7,796 nt of DNA, taken from an uncultured Clostridia bacterium. Its GTDB lineage: Bacteria > Bacillota > Clostridia > Oscillospirales > Ruminococcaceae. Under the pieces are notes generated by a model, which saw only the letters and a program-made list of their open reading frames with translations, searched no databases and had not been told where the DNA came from. Each line of letters opens with the position of its first letter. Positions within the stretch are counted from its first letter, which is position 1. A program made the position numbers and the translations under genes. Location of the stretch: positions 1 to 7,796 of the forward strand of contig CAMEPN010000079.1 of assembly GCA_945931735.1 (NCBI GenBank). Direction: 5' to 3'. This document shows positions 6,901-7,796 of the stretch, piece after piece.

Positions 6901-7796
6901 ATTCCGTTACCCCCAAGCTCGAGCTGAGTGGTGAAGCGCTCCTGCGATAGCCTGTGCGTCACCTTTTTGATATAATAGGATTTCTCGAAGCTGCTGCCGA
7001 AGCCGCTAAGCTCCGCGAACACGCCCGGTATCATCTCGGGCAGACCGTTTATCTCGACCTCGCCCTCTACCGAGTCATACGAGCGGCGGTCAAGCTCCGC
7101 CTGCGCAAGCGACTTCGCTATTTCCCCCGTCGAGGCGGAAACGTCCACGATGGTCTTTACCATATTGTCGGTGATGGCGCTGTTCGCCGCCGCGCTCGAG
7201 CTGCTTCCGCTCTCAAGCCCGTTGACCGAGGAAACCTCGCTTTTTATCTGCTTTTTCTCGTCCTGCTCGTCGTTGTTCACGACGACGACCTTTGAAAACC
7301 GCCTGCGCAGCCCCGTTTCCATAGAGAAGCCGAAAATATGCGTCTTTGGGGTTATCTGCACAAGCGACGTCCTGTCCTCGCCGAACGGAACGAAATACGC
7401 CTTTCCGAGAAGTATGTAGAAGCTGTAATTCAGCCGCTTCGCAAGCCTTACCACGAAATCGTAATCGCTCTCGTTGAGCTGCGAAAACGGCAGCGTAAGC
7501 TCCGGCGAGGCGGTTATCTTCGACGAGGTGATAAAGCTGCTGTACAGCGCGAGCGTGTCCTTTACCGCGTCGCTGTATTTTTTTCGGTTGGTCTTTATCT
7601 CCGAGCGGAAGCTGTTCATCATCATGCCCTTGCCGTCAAGGCAGGTCACGGTTATTGAAAAGCCCATGTCCGCGACGTATTCCGCCCGTACCGAGTCGAC
7701 GTGCCCGATAAACACCTCGGTAAGCTCCTTGCCGTAGCCCATGCTTACGGTCACGCTCTTTCCGAGCTTAAGCTTCTGCGACAGCTCCTTGTCCAT
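6897..7796 (-). CDS. gpD/gp27-like baseplate hub protein (VgrG N-terminal half), 5' partial
   Basis: The protein belongs to the phage late control D family (P2 gpD, T4 gp27, N-terminal half of VgrG). As a trimer these form the ring that joins the tail tube to the spike. Visible family marks are a beta-barrel start near residues 11-55 (LGKSVTVSMGYGKELTEVF, then GHVDSV), the signature NESDYDFVVRLAKRLNYSFYI at about 108-128 followed by GKAYF, and a C-terminal barrel at about 245-295 (LPEMIPGVFAELSGFG, YYIKKVTHRLS, FTTQLEL). A Ser/Ala-rich acidic linker at about 175-210 separates the halves. The frame is open to the last base of the window. The family usually has some 50 residues before the LGK-type strand, so the Met at the edge is probably internal and the true start lies outside. 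The stop overlaps the start of the next gene by 4 bp (ATGA), which suggests translational coupling to its partner. Family assignment is firm; whether it serves a phage, a tailocin or an injection system cannot be told from this gene alone. Confidence 0.9.
   Translation of the reverse strand: MDKELSQKLKLGKSVTVSMGYGKELTEVFIGHVDSVRAEYVADMGFSITVTCLDGKGMMMNSFRSEIKTNRKKYSDAVKDTLALYSSFITSSKITASPELTLPFSQLNESDYDFVVRLAKRLNYSFYILLGKAYFVPFGEDRTSLVQITPKTHIFGFSMETGLRRRFSKVVVVNNDEQDEKKQIKSEVSSVNGLESGSSSSAAANSAITDNMVKTIVDVSASTGEIAKSLAQAELDRRSYDSVEGEVEINGLPEMIPGVFAELSGFGSSFEKSYYIKKVTHRLSQERFTTQLELGGNGI

Overview
The window holds five genes, all on the minus strand and read from right to left. They are packed closely: one 4-bp stop/start overlap, then gaps of 33, 16 and 28 bp. 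They look like one operon fragment whose promoter lies beyond the right edge. No plus-strand gene, RNA gene, mobile element or CRISPR array is supported. The sequence is GC-rich, with Shine-Dalgarno sites close to the AAAGGAGGTGA type, GTG and TTG as well as ATG starts, and frequent ATA (Ile) codons beside GC-rich ones. This fits a GC-rich member of the Bacillota, perhaps Clostridia/Oscillospirales, but that placement is an inference and rests on no marker gene.

Right part (6157-7796): two baseplate/spike genes of a contractile phage-tail-like machine. The first is a gpD/gp27-like hub protein, probably cut at its N-terminus by the window edge. The second is a gpV/gp5/VgrG-type spike with an OB-fold followed by a repetitive beta-helix. 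Together they are a VgrG split into two translationally coupled genes, as in phage P2 (gpD + gpV).

Middle part (2694-6123): in the places where a PAAR tip, a gp25-like protein and a gpJ-like baseplate protein are often found, there are two envelope proteins. One is a membrane-anchored protein with nine MORN repeats predicted to lie outside the membrane. The other is a secreted TolC/outer-membrane-efflux-like helical protein that carries a duplicated beta-rich domain at its C-terminus.

Left part (1-2665): one long reading frame, open from a TTG start to the window edge (888 codons with no stop). It encodes a membrane-targeted, acidic, Ala/Ser/Asp-rich helical protein with three copies of a DKAQLDKA motif. 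It is the largest gene in the window and is truncated here at its C-terminus.

Interpretation: the spike genes point to a contractile injection system or a prophage-derived tail. The three linked envelope proteins suggest that the particle is anchored to, or passes through, a specialised cell-envelope structure. That joint function is an inference from gene order; no gene for sheath, tube, ATPase or toxin lies within the window.
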